The notes beneath the pieces are model-generated. The model was not told the origin of the DNA. It made no database searches and was given only the letters and a program-made list of their open reading frames with translations. 64,000 bases of DNA, taken from Pseudomonas sp. NFR16 (GTDB taxonomy: Bacteria; Pseudomonadota; Gammaproteobacteria; Pseudomonadales; Pseudomonadaceae). Numbering within the stretch: the first letter of the stretch is position 1; each line of letters starts with the position of its first letter. Location: positions 621,644-685,643 of the forward strand of contig NZ_FNYJ01000003.1 of assembly GCF_900108875.1 (NCBI RefSeq), given 5' to 3'. The position numbers and the translations under genes are program-made. Shown here in pieces: positions 32,758 to 42,567 of this stretch.

Positions 32758-33821
32758 CGGTGCCTCCGCAGACGCTTGAAGCGCTGGCGCCACGTCGTGC
32801 CCTGAATGAGCACCGGTTGCCGGGCGAGGAGTCGGGAGAGCGGGTTGTTCGGCCAGCGTTCCTGGATGACCAGCAACACGCTCAACACCAGAGCGATCGA
32901 CAGCGGCCAGTGATAAAGCGCTAACGCGGGGCGCGCCCGGGTCGGCTGTTGCGCGACAGGCTCCAGGGTGTCGAGCGCCTTGCCGATCCGCGCCAGTTGC
33001 ACGCCATCCCGCGCCCTGAAGTACTGCCCGCCGCTGATCGCCGCGATTTCACGCAGCGCCGGTTCATCCAGGTCCAGGCTCGGATTGAGCCCCAGAATGC
33101 TGGTTGCGCCCTTGTCCGGATCGGCGCCGATGCCGATCGGGTAGATCTTCACGCCTTCACTGGCCGCCAGGCGCGCGGCGGTGGCCGGGTCGATCTGACC
33201 GGCATTGTTGGCGCCGTCGGTCACCAGAATCAGCACCCGGCTTTGTGCCGGACGCAGGCGCAGACGCTTCAGGGCCAGGCCGATGGCGTCGCCAATGGCG
33301 GTGTTCTTCCCGGCGATGCCGATCCGCGCCTCGTCCAGCCAGACGCGAACGGTCTTGCGGTCGAAGGTCAGCGGCGCCTGCAAGTACGCCTGACTGCCGA
33401 ACAGGATCAGGCCGACGCGGTCGCCCCGGCGGTGCTCGAGAAAATCGCCGAGCAACATCTTCACCAGCGTCAGACGACTGACTTCGTCGTTCTGCCAGAC
33501 CATGTCCGGATAATCCATCGACCCCGAAACGTCCACGGCCACCAGCAGGTCACGACCGCTGGCCGCGACCGGCAACGGCTCGCCGAGCCATTGAGGGCGG
33601 GCGGCGGCGACCAGCAGCAACAACCACAGCGTGACGAAGGGCAGCTGCCGTCGCCAGCCCGGCAGATGAGCCCGGGCACGGCGACCGGCCAGGCCTTCGA
33701 GTTCGTTCAGGAAGCTGACTTTCAACGCTGCTTCGCCGCTGTCTGCTGGCGACAATACGAAGCGCAGCAGCCATGGAAGCGGCAGCAGGACGAAGGCCCA
33801 CGGCCAGGCGAACTCAAACAT
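32754..33821 (-). CDS. batA: BatA-like VWA-domain membrane protein
   Basis: 355 residues. An N-terminal helix pair (F-E-F-A-W-P-W-A-F-V-L-L-P-L-P-W-L-L; then P-F-V-T-L-W-L-L-L-L-V-A-A-A) precedes a VWA domain with an intact MIDAS: V-A-V-D-V-S-G-S-M-D. The later threonine (T-D-G-A-N-N) and aspartate are also present. A C-terminal helix (L-S-I-A-L-V-L-S-V-L-L-V-I-Q-E-R-W) anchors it. The VWA domain faces the periplasm and likely contacts partner proteins through bound metal. The start overlaps the DUF4381 gene by eight bases. Confidence 0.92.
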   Translation of the reverse strand: MFEFAWPWAFVLLPLPWLLRFVLSPADSGEAALKVSFLNELEGLAGRRARAHLPGWRRQLPFVTLWLLLLVAAARPQWLGEPLPVAASGRDLLVAVDVSGSMDYPDMVWQNDEVSRLTLVKMLLGDFLEHRRGDRVGLILFGSQAYLQAPLTFDRKTVRVWLDEARIGIAGKNTAIGDAIGLALKRLRLRPAQSRVLILVTDGANNAGQIDPATAARLAASEGVKIYPIGIGADPDKGATSILGLNPSLDLDEPALREIAAISGGQYFRARDGVQLARIGKALDTLEPVAQQPTRARPALALYHWPLSIALVLSVLLVIQERWPNNPLSRLLARQPVLIQGTTWRQRFKRLRRHR

Positions 33822-34308
33822 GCTTGCGAATCCAAGTCTCGACCGATTGGGTCAGGCCATTGATGGCTTTGTCGTCAAGCTTGCATTCGGGCTTGTAGGC
33901 GCCTTCGACCAGGATCATCCAGCGCGTGAGGCCCGCCGCCGGGCAGCGGTTATCCAGAAACGCCAGCCACTTACGGCCATTGAGCGTGTGGCTCTGGCTG
34001 TACGGGTAGTGGTTGCGGCACAGGCGTTTGAGCAGGCCGTTGATTTGCTGCAGCCAGGCACCGGCAGGAGCGCCGTCGTAGGGTTTGGGCATCTGCGAAA
34101 GCTCGATCAGTGCCGCTTGACGCAACGGGTCGAGCGGCTGTTCGGCGTTTTCGTCAGCGGCTCTTTTGGGAAGCCACACGCGTGCCCGCCACAACCCGTA
34201 GCCCAGCACCGGCAACAGAACCAGCAGCAGCCACCAGCCCGGAGCGGGCGGCCAGAAACCCACCGGCTCCGGGAGGATCAGCGGTTGCAGTTGGTCCAGC
34301 GAACTCAT
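33814..34308 (-). CDS. DUF4381 membrane protein of the Bat operon
   Basis: 164 residues. One membrane helix follows a short N-terminus (F-W-P-P-A-P-G-W-W-L-L-L-V-L-L-P-V-L-G-Y), then a cytoplasmic domain with L-L-K-R-L-C-R-N-H-Y-P and L-N-G-R-K-W-L-A-F-L-D. This is the usual protein between DUF58 and BatA in Pseudomonas. Its function is unknown; membrane topology and position suggest it is part of the MoxR/Bat complex. I chose the ATG at 34308, which overlaps the DUF58 stop by ATGA; a longer frame in the same phase is arginine/alanine-rich and not conserved-looking. Confidence 0.88.
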   Translation of the reverse strand: MSSLDQLQPLILPEPVGFWPPAPGWWLLLVLLPVLGYGLWRARVWLPKRAADENAEQPLDPLRQAALIELSQMPKPYDGAPAGAWLQQINGLLKRLCRNHYPYSQSHTLNGRKWLAFLDNRCPAAGLTRWMILVEGAYKPECKLDDKAINGLTQSVETWIRKHV

Positions 34309-35249
34309 GGTTGTTTCACCGGCTGTTCGCCTGTGAGGTACTCGCGCAGCTGTTCGACCATCTCGCGCTGCGTGCTGAGCGGCATCAACAGCACGCGCAG
34401 CTTCTTTGCCAGCAGCTCCCAGCGCGCCTGGCGCGCCTCGCCCTGAGCCCGATAGGCCTGACGCAGATCCGGATTGAGCGTGTCCAGCTCCAGTTGTGCG
34501 CCTCGGTCGGCGAAGCGCAACAGGCCCGCGGCAGGGAGGGCGTGGTCGAGCGGGTCGGAAAGCGGCAGCAGCAACAGGTCGCAATGCCGGGACAGCAGCG
34601 CCAACTGTTGTTCGGCCGAGTCGGACAGGGCACGTTCGTCACACAGAATGATGACCAGACTGCCCGGGCGCAGCACTTCCCGGGCGCGGCGCAGGGCGAC
34701 GCCGAACGTGTCGCGATCGGCCACTGCTTCGGTGTGCAGCGACTGGTTGACCCGCACCAGCCGGTTGAGCAGCTGCAACAGGCTTTGCTTGCTGCGCCGT
34801 GGCTTGATTTCGTAGTGCTGATTGTCGCCGAACACGAGGCCGCCGACCCGGTCGTTGTGGCCCAGCGCGGCCCAGCCCACCAGTGCTGCTGCCTGCGCGG
34901 CCAGCACCGACTTGAACATCAGCCCGGAGCCGAAGAACAGCCGCCGGCTCTGCTCGACCATGATGAAAATGGGGCGCTCACGCTCCTCGTGAAACAGTTT
35001 GGTGTGCGGCTCCTGCGTCCGGGCCGTGACCCGCCAGTCAATGGTTCTGACGTCATCGCCCGCCTGATAGACGCGCACCTGATCAAAATCGACGCCTCGG
35101 CCGCGCAGCTTGGAGTGATGCAGGCCGATCAGCGGGCTGCGCTGGCTCGGTGTTGAAAACAGCTGCACTTCGCGCACCCGATGCCGCATTTCGATCAGCT
35201 CGGCGAGGCTGATGCGGATGCCCGGTTGGGAGATCAGGTAGGGTTGCAT
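34305..35249 (-). CDS. DUF58 domain protein (VWA-like) of the Bat operon
   Basis: 314 residues with no membrane segment. The DUF58 signature is clear: R-G-R-G-V-D-F-D-Q-V-R-V-Y-Q-A-G-D-D then R-T-I-D-W-R-V-T-A-R. The following VWA-like fold has I-M-V-E-Q-S-R-R-L in place of the canonical D-x-S-x-S. DUF58 proteins accompany MoxR ATPases almost everywhere and are thought to be adaptors. I chose the ATG ending at 35249, four bases past the moxR stop; a TTG at 35267 would overlap moxR and is possible. Neither start has a strong ribosome binding site. Confidence 0.88.
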   Translation of the reverse strand: MQPYLISQPGIRISLAELIEMRHRVREVQLFSTPSQRSPLIGLHHSKLRGRGVDFDQVRVYQAGDDVRTIDWRVTARTQEPHTKLFHEERERPIFIMVEQSRRLFFGSGLMFKSVLAAQAAALVGWAALGHNDRVGGLVFGDNQHYEIKPRRSKQSLLQLLNRLVRVNQSLHTEAVADRDTFGVALRRAREVLRPGSLVIILCDERALSDSAEQQLALLSRHCDLLLLPLSDPLDHALPAAGLLRFADRGAQLELDTLNPDLRQAYRAQGEARQARWELLAKKLRVLLMPLSTQREMVEQLREYLTGEQPVKQP

Positions 35250-35253
35250 GGGG

Positions 35254-36213
<960 letters not shown>

Positions 36214-36527
36214 CGATGGCAGTTCCTGGCAGGGGGGCAGCAGCGCCAAGGGGCGCCGAAGCTGGGGGCGTTACTTTAATCCATCCGGAGGGGCGGCGAC
36301 TAATCGGCTAAGGCTTTTTTCAGCAATTTCGGCCATGTATGAGGCGAAAATGAGAATTGCCTGACAAGTCCAGGCGAAGATCGGCGTTTTGCCGCACTTG
36401 TGTTGTTCGATGTCAAGGCGGTTGGATACCGACGTCATCCTGCATGTCCGCTACCTGGCGGTTGACGGTGGCAAGCGATTCAGGGAGGCGGTCGAGCACT
36501 GGCTGAGAACGCTGGCGCCAGAGGCGT
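36214..36527. other. Intergenic region upstream of moxR
   Basis: About 314 bases. It holds the moxR promoter (minus strand). A 42-codon plus-strand frame at 36410-36538, running into the end of the next minus-strand gene, has no ribosome binding site and could be a decayed fragment; I did not call it. No clear terminator for the gene at 36528-36887 was found. Confidence 0.4.
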
Positions 36528-36887
36528 TCATCCGCTGATTTCGCTGGCGTAGGTGCCGACGCCCCTCAGAATAATCCGCAGCGTTGCATCCAGCTCGGCC
36601 AGTTCGCTGGCTGGCGTACTGTGCAGGATTTCAAAGATAGTCTGGCCATCGAAGGGCCTGGCGTCTGCTGCGTCGATTTCCACCAGCAGCCGTTGCGCGC
36701 TGAGCGTTACCCTGAGGTGTTCGACGTGAATGGTGTCGTCGCGGAAGGTGATGTCCACTTCGTCTTCGTCAGGGAAGCGCGCCAGCAGGAACAGGTCGCC
36801 ATTGCTGCCGTGGCAACAGGCCAGCGCCATGTCATCTTCTTCCTCGTCGCAAGGGTTATGGATGAAGCTGTCGGTCGTGATTTGCAT
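36528..36887 (-). CDS. Conserved-looking acidic hypothetical protein
   Basis: 119 residues starting M-Q-I-T-T-D-S-F, with AGGA upstream of the ATG. An acidic stretch (C-D-E-E-E-D-D) follows, then two cysteines in A-L-A-C-C-H-G-S, and a run of alternating strands (V-D-I-T-F-R-D-D-T-I-H-V). There is no signal or membrane segment. I do not recognise the family. The frame is open further upstream to 37112, but that part is basic and cysteine-poor and lacks a start context. Its position upstream of moxR on the same strand allows, but does not prove, a link to the Bat genes. Confidence 0.65.
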   Translation of the reverse strand: MQITTDSFIHNPCDEEEDDMALACCHGSNGDLFLLARFPDEDEVDITFRDDTIHVEHLRVTLSAQRLLVEIDAADARPFDGQTIFEILHSTPASELAELDATLRIILRGVGTYASEISG

Positions 36888-37461
36888 GGGCGTGGTCCTG
36901 AGGCTCGAGTGGTGGCAGACGATGATTTTGCCAGTCCTGAAGAATTTTTGCGCTTCGCCCGACCGGATTGCTGATGACGCGGGCCGATGCTTTTGCAGAC
37001 GCGCCCCGTAGGAATGATGAAAACCAAAGTTGGCAATTCCTCGAATGTGGGAAATATCCCGCAACTTCTGGCGCATCGTTCGACGATCTGTGCCGAACCG
37101 GTCTACATACACCTACTCTGCGCCGCGGCATTCTTGCGCCATGGGAAACAACCGGCAGCAGGCTGATGTCCGAATATGTCGCAGCACCGCAAGCAGGTGC
37201 GGGGTCGCTCTCGTTAAGCTGCGCAGCAGATGAACGGACGCGTGGCCGAGCCTGCCTGGGCAGACGCCGCGTCGATCGTCATCCGGGCCAATTCGATGTG
37301 ACGACTTACACACGACAGGCGTTAGTACTTCAGGCAAAGCGAATCGCTCTGCTCGCTGTCACGTTTTGCTGACTATCATCGATCAGGCGCAAACGTGGCA
37401 GATGGCCCCGATACCACGCATCTCTCCTATATAAAAGCTCAAGCCAAGCGGAGTACCACAG
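36888..37461. other. Intergenic region upstream of gdhB
   Basis: 574 bases. No gene supported: short frames on both strands lack start contexts. It holds the gdhB promoter; a TATATAAA stretch about 30 bases before the gdhB start is AT-rich and may belong to the core promoter or leader. No operator was recognised. Confidence 0.45.
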
Positions 37462-40400
37462 ATGGCGTTCTTCACCGCAGCCAGCAAGTCCGACTTCCAG
37501 CATCAACTGCGAGCGGCACTGGCTCAGCACATCAGTGAACAGGCACTGCCACAAGTGGCGCTGTTCGCCGATCAATTCTTCGGCATCATTTCCCTCGACG
37601 AACTGACCCAGCGCAGGCTCTCCGACCTCGCCGGCTGCACCCTGTCGGCCTGGCGCCTGCTCGAGCGTTTCGAACATGCCACGCCGCAAGTCCGGGTCTA
37701 TAACCCTGACTACGAGCGTCATGGCTGGCAGTCGACGCACACCGCCGTTGAAGTCCTGCATCATGACCTGCCGTTTCTGGTGGATTCGGTTCGCACCGAG
37801 CTGAACCGTCGCGGCTACAGCATCCATACGCTGCAGACCACCGTGCTGAGCGTGCGCCGTGACGAAAAAGGCCAGTTGGTCGAGCTGCTGCCCAAGGGCA
37901 CCAGCGGTGATGGCGTTCTGCAAGAATCGTTGATGTACCTGGAAATCGACCGTTGCGCCAACGCAGCCGAATTGAATGTGCTGGCCCGCGAGCTGGAGCA
38001 GGTGCTGGGCGAAGTGCGTGTTGCGGTTGAAGATTTCGAGCCGATGAAGGCCAAGTTGCATGAGCTGCTGGCCGGCATCGACAGCATCAGCTACAACGTC
38101 GATCCGGACGAAAAATCCGAGGTCAAGGTGTTCCTGGAATGGCTGGTCAACAACCATTTCACCTTCCTGGGCTATGAGGAATTCACGGTCAGTGGCGACG
38201 GCGAGGGTGGCCAGCTCACTTACGATCAGTCTTCGTTCCTCGGCCTGACCAAGCTGCTGCGCGCCGGCCTCACTGCCGAAGACCTGCACATCGAAGGGTA
38301 TGCAGTGAACTACCTGCAGGAGCCCACGCTGCTGTCTTTCGCCAAGGCCGCTCACCCGAGCCGCGTGCACCGCCCGGCGTACCCGGACTATGTGTCGATC
38401 CGTCAGATCGACGCCGACGGCAAGGTCATCAAGGAATGCCGTTTCATGGGCCTTTACACCTCGTCGGTGTATGGTGAAAGCGTACGCAACATCCCGTACA
38501 TCCGTCGAAAGGTCGCCGAGGTCGAGCGTCGTTCCGGTTTCGATGCCAAGGCGCACCTGGGCAAAGAGCTGGCTCAGGTGGTCGAAGTCCTGCCGCGCGA
38601 CGACCTGTTCCAGACGCCCGTGGACGAACTGTTCACCACAGTCATGTCCATCGTGCAGATCCAGGAACGCAACAAGATCCGCGTATTCCTGCGCAAAGAT
38701 CCATACGGGCGTTTCTGCTACTGCCTGGCCTATGTGCCGCGCGATGTGTATTCGACCGAAGTGCGGCAGAAAATCCAGCAAGTACTGATGGAGCGCCTGA
38801 AAGCCAGCGATTGTGAGTTCTGGACCTTCTTCTCCGAGTCCGTTCTGGCCCGTGTGCAGCTGATCCTGCGCGTGGATCCGAAGGTCACGCTGGACATTGA
38901 TCCGCAGCAGCTGGAAAACGAGGTCATTCAGGCCTGCCGTTCCTGGAAGGACGACTACGCCAGCCTGATCGTCGAGAGCTTCGGCGAGGCTCAGGGCACC
39001 AATGTCCTGGCCGACTTCCCGAAGGGCTTTCCGGCAGGTTATCGCGAGCGCTTCGCCGCACATTCCGCCGTTGTGGACATGCAGCATGTGCTGAGTCTGT
39101 CCGAAAGCAATCCGTTAGTGATGAGCTTTTATCAGCCTCTGTCCGGCGACAAGGCGCAGCTGCACTGCAAGCTCTACCACGCCGACACGCCGCTGGCACT
39201 GTCCGACGTGCTGCCGATTCTGGAAAACCTGGGCCTGCGCGTGCTGGGCGAATTCCCTTACCGCCTGCGCCACACCAACGGTCGGGAGTTCTGGATTCAC
39301 GATTTCGCCTTCACCTATGGCGAAGGTCTGAAGCTGGACCTGCAACAGCTCAACGACACCTTGCAGGATGCCTTCGTCCACATCGTCCGCGGTGAGGCTG
39401 AGAACGATGCCTTCAACCGGCTGGTGCTGACCGCCGGCCTGCCGTGGCGCGACGTCGCATTGCTGCGCGCCTATGCCCGCTACCTGAAGCAGATTCGTCT
39501 GGGCTTCGATCTGGGCTACATCGCCAGCACCCTGAACAACCATGCGGACATCGCCCGTGAGCTGACGCGTCTGTTCAAGACCCGCTTCTATCTGGCGCGC
39601 AAGCTGACCGGCGGTGATCTGGACGACATGCAGCAGCGCCTGGAACAGGCGATCCTCACGGCTCTTGATGGCGTTCAGGTGCTCAACGAAGACCGCATCC
39701 TGCGTCGCTACCTTGATCTCATCAAAGCGACCATGCGCACCAACTTCTATCAGACGGATGCCAATGGTCAGAGCAAGAGCTACTTCAGCTTCAAGTTCAA
39801 TCCGCGTCTGATCCCTGAATTGCCCAAGCCGGTGCCGAAATTCGAAATCTTCGTCTACTCGCCGCGGGTCGAGGGCGTCCATTTGCGCTTCGGTAATGTG
39901 GCGCGTGGCGGTCTGCGCTGGTCCGACCGCGAAGAAGACTTCCGCACCGAAGTGCTGGGTCTGGTGAAGGCTCAGCAGGTGAAAAACTCGGTCATCGTGC
40001 CGGTAGGCGCCAAAGGCGGCTTCCTGCCACGTCGTCTGCCGACCACCGGCACCCGCGATGAGATTCAGGCTGAGGCGATTGCCTGCTATCGCATCTTCAT
40101 CTCCGGTCTGCTCGACATCACCGACAACCTGAAAGAAGGCGCATTGGTGCCACCTGCCAACGTCGTGCGTCATGACGACGACGACCCCTATCTGGTCGTG
40201 GCGGCCGACAAGGGAACGGCGACTTTCTCCGACATCGCCAACGGCATCGCCATCGATTACGGCTTCTGGTTGGGTGATGCATTCGCTTCCGGTGGTTCTG
40301 CCGGTTACGACCACAAGAAGATGGGTATTACCGCCAAAGGTGCCTGGGTGGGGGTGCAGCGTCACTTCCGTGAACGCGGCATCAACGTTCAGCAGGACAG

Positions 40401-42318
40401 CATCAGCGTGATCGGCGTCGGCGACATGGCGGGCGACGTGTTCGGCAACGGCCTGTTGATGTCCGACAAGTTGCAGCTGGTGGCAGCGTTCAACCACTTG
40501 CACATCTTCATCGACCCCAACCCGGAGCCTGCAAGCAGCTTCGCCGAGCGTCAGCGTCTGTTCGACCTGCCACGTTCGGCGTGGACCGATTACGACACCA
40601 GCATCATGTCCGAAGGTGGCGGTATCTTCCCGCGCAGCGCGAAGAGCATCACCATCACGCCGCAGATGAAGGAGCGTTTCGACATCACTGCAGACAAGCT
40701 GACCCCGACCGAGCTGATGCACGCATTGCTCATGGCGCCAGTGGACCTGTTGTGGAATGGCGGCATCGGCACCTACGTCAAAGCCAGTACCGAAAGCCAC
40801 GCCGACGTCGGCGACAAGGCCAACGACGCCCTGCGCGTCAACGGCAATCAGTTGCGCTGCAAGGTCGTGGGTGAGGGCGGCAACCTGGGCATGACCCAAC
40901 TGGGTCGCGTCGAATTCGGTCTGCTGGGCGGTGCAACCAACACCGATTTCATCGACAACGCTGGCGGCGTTGACTGCTCCGACCATGAAGTGAACATCAA
41001 GATCCTGCTCAACGAAGTGGTGCAGGCCGGTGACATGACCGAGAAACAGCGCAATCTGCTGCTCGAAAGCATGACCGATGAAGTGGGCAATCTGGTGCTT
41101 GGCAACAACTACAAGCAGACCCAGGCCCTGTCGCTGGCGGCACGTCGTGCCTATGAGCGCATAGCCGAATACAAGCGCCTGATGAGCGATCTGGAGTCGC
41201 GTGGCAAGCTGGATCGGGCCATCGAATTCCTGCCTGCCGAAGACCAGTTGGCCGAACGCATTGCCGAGAAGAAGGGCCTGACCCGGGCGGAGCTGTCGGT
41301 ACTGATCTCCTACAGCAAGATTGACCTCAAGGAAGCGTTGCTCGAATCCCGTGTGCCGGATGATGACTATCTGGCGCGTGACATGGAGACGGCATTCCCG
41401 CCGTCACTGGGTGCGAAATTCTCCGAGTCCATGCGTCGCCATCGCCTGAAACGCGAAATCGTCAGCACGCAGATCGCCAACGATCTGGTCAATCACATGG
41501 GCATCACGTTCGTGCAGCGGCTCAAGGAGTCGACCGGCATGAGCGCTGCCAACGTGGCCGGCGCTTATGTGATCGTGCGCGACATTTTCCATCTGCCGCA
41601 CTGGTTCCGTCAGATCGAAGCGCTGGACTACAAGGTTCCGGCTGAAATCCAGCTGGCACTGATGGATGAGCTGATGCGTCTGGGCCGTCGCGCCACCCGC
41701 TGGTTCCTGCGCAGCCGTCGAAACGAACTGGATGCGGCACGCGACGTGGCGCATTTCGGTCCGCATATCGCGGCACTGGGACTGAAACTGGACGAACTGC
41801 TGGAAGGGCCGACTCGCGAAGTCTGGCAAGAACGTTACAAGGAGTACGTCGATGCGGGCGTGCCGGAACTGCTGGCGCGCATGGTCGCGGGCACGACCCA
41901 CTTGTACACGCTGTTGCCGATCATCGAGGCGTCGGATGTCACTGGCCAGAACGCTGCCGATGTCGCGAAGGTGTACTTCGCGGTGGGCAGTTCGCTGGAC
42001 GTGACCTGGTACCTGCAGCAAATCAGTGCCCTGCCGGTGGAGAACAACTGGCAGGCGCTGGCACGCGAGGCCTTCCGTGATGACATCGACTGGCAACAGC
42101 GAGCGATCACGGTGTCCGTTCTGCAAATGGCCAACGGCCCTGCGGACGTGGAAGAGCGTCTGAACCTCTGGCTGGAGCAGCATCTGCCGATGGTCGAGCG
42201 CTGGCGCGCGATGCTGGTCGAGTTGCGTGCGGCCAGTGGCAACGACTACGCGATGTACGCCGTTGCCAACCGTGAGCTGCTGGACCTGGCCATGAGCGGG
42301 CAAACCGTCGTGGTGTAA
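37462..42318 (+). CDS. gdhB: NAD-specific glutamate dehydrogenase, large (180-kDa) type
   Basis: 1618 residues, the size of the L_180 class. It deaminates glutamate to 2-oxoglutarate and ammonia with NAD+, mainly for glutamate, arginine and histidine catabolism. The N-terminal half carries ACT-like regulatory segments. The catalytic core begins near residue 810: N-V-A-R-G-G-L-R-W-S-D-R-E-E-D-F, with the substrate lysine region V-K-A-Q-Q-V-K-N-S-V-I-V-P-V-G-A-K-G-G. The NAD-binding part has G-V-G-D-M-A-G-D-V-F-G-N-G. The start has CGGAG upstream, and a strong terminator follows. In P. aeruginosa the enzyme is regulated allosterically by arginine and citrate; that is family knowledge. Confidence 0.97.
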   Translation: MAFFTAASKSDFQHQLRAALAQHISEQALPQVALFADQFFGIISLDELTQRRLSDLAGCTLSAWRLLERFEHATPQVRVYNPDYERHGWQSTHTAVEVLHHDLPFLVDSVRTELNRRGYSIHTLQTTVLSVRRDEKGQLVELLPKGTSGDGVLQESLMYLEIDRCANAAELNVLARELEQVLGEVRVAVEDFEPMKAKLHELLAGIDSISYNVDPDEKSEVKVFLEWLVNNHFTFLGYEEFTVSGDGEGGQLTYDQSSFLGLTKLLRAGLTAEDLHIEGYAVNYLQEPTLLSFAKAAHPSRVHRPAYPDYVSIRQIDADGKVIKECRFMGLYTSSVYGESVRNIPYIRRKVAEVERRSGFDAKAHLGKELAQVVEVLPRDDLFQTPVDELFTTVMSIVQIQERNKIRVFLRKDPYGRFCYCLAYVPRDVYSTEVRQKIQQVLMERLKASDCEFWTFFSESVLARVQLILRVDPKVTLDIDPQQLENEVIQACRSWKDDYASLIVESFGEAQGTNVLADFPKGFPAGYRERFAAHSAVVDMQHVLSLSESNPLVMSFYQPLSGDKAQLHCKLYHADTPLALSDVLPILENLGLRVLGEFPYRLRHTNGREFWIHDFAFTYGEGLKLDLQQLNDTLQDAFVHIVRGEAENDAFNRLVLTAGLPWRDVALLRAYARYLKQIRLGFDLGYIASTLNNHADIARELTRLFKTRFYLARKLTGGDLDDMQQRLEQAILTALDGVQVLNEDRILRRYLDLIKATMRTNFYQTDANGQSKSYFSFKFNPRLIPELPKPVPKFEIFVYSPRVEGVHLRFGNVARGGLRWSDREEDFRTEVLGLVKAQQVKNSVIVPVGAKGGFLPRRLPTTGTRDEIQAEAIACYRIFISGLLDITDNLKEGALVPPANVVRHDDDDPYLVVAADKGTATFSDIANGIAIDYGFWLGDAFASGGSAGYDHKKMGITAKGAWVGVQRHFRERGINVQQDSISVIGVGDMAGDVFGNGLLMSDKLQLVAAFNHLHIFIDPNPEPASSFAERQRLFDLPRSAWTDYDTSIMSEGGGIFPRSAKSITITPQMKERFDITADKLTPTELMHALLMAPVDLLWNGGIGTYVKASTESHADVGDKANDALRVNGNQLRCKVVGEGGNLGMTQLGRVEFGLLGGATNTDFIDNAGGVDCSDHEVNIKILLNEVVQAGDMTEKQRNLLLESMTDEVGNLVLGNNYKQTQALSLAARRAYERIAEYKRLMSDLESRGKLDRAIEFLPAEDQLAERIAEKKGLTRAELSVLISYSKIDLKEALLESRVPDDDYLARDMETAFPPSLGAKFSESMRRHRLKREIVSTQIANDLVNHMGITFVQRLKESTGMSAANVAGAYVIVRDIFHLPHWFRQIEALDYKVPAEIQLALMDELMRLGRRATRWFLRSRRNELDAARDVAHFGPHIAALGLKLDELLEGPTREVWQERYKEYVDAGVPELLARMVAGTTHLYTLLPIIEASDVTGQNAADVAKVYFAVGSSLDVTWYLQQISALPVENNWQALAREAFRDDIDWQQRAITVSVLQMANGPADVEERLNLWLEQHLPMVERWRAMLVELRAASGNDYAMYAVANRELLDLAMSGQTVVV

Positions 42319-42337
42319 GTTCGGTCGAGTCGTTACC

Positions 42338-42374
42338 AAAGCCCCGCATCGAGAGATGCGGGGCTTTTTTGTTT
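42338..42374 (+). terminator. Rho-independent terminator of gdhB
   Basis: AAAGCCCCGCATC / GATGCGGGGCTTTTTT with a four-base loop, 20 bases after the gdhB stop; long GC-rich stem plus T-run. Confidence 0.93.
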
Positions 42375-42567
42375 GGGGCGACGAGGGCCCTCGCAGGGTC
42401 ATCGACAGGCTGTAGGTAAGGGGATTCCTCCCATCCGATAGGACCTGTAGTCAGCGCGTTGTAGTCCTTTTCGGAAAAGTCTGCAGCGCTCTCATTTTGT
42501 GTTTCTGCGCTCAGACAGCGGCGGTTTTAGCCTCTAGATTTCGCGCTTTCTCAGCGCGGAACACGGA

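Noticed and set aside
36410..36538. A 42-codon plus-strand frame next to moxR
   Set aside because: It overlaps the end of another gene and has no Shine-Dalgarno; at most a decayed fragment.
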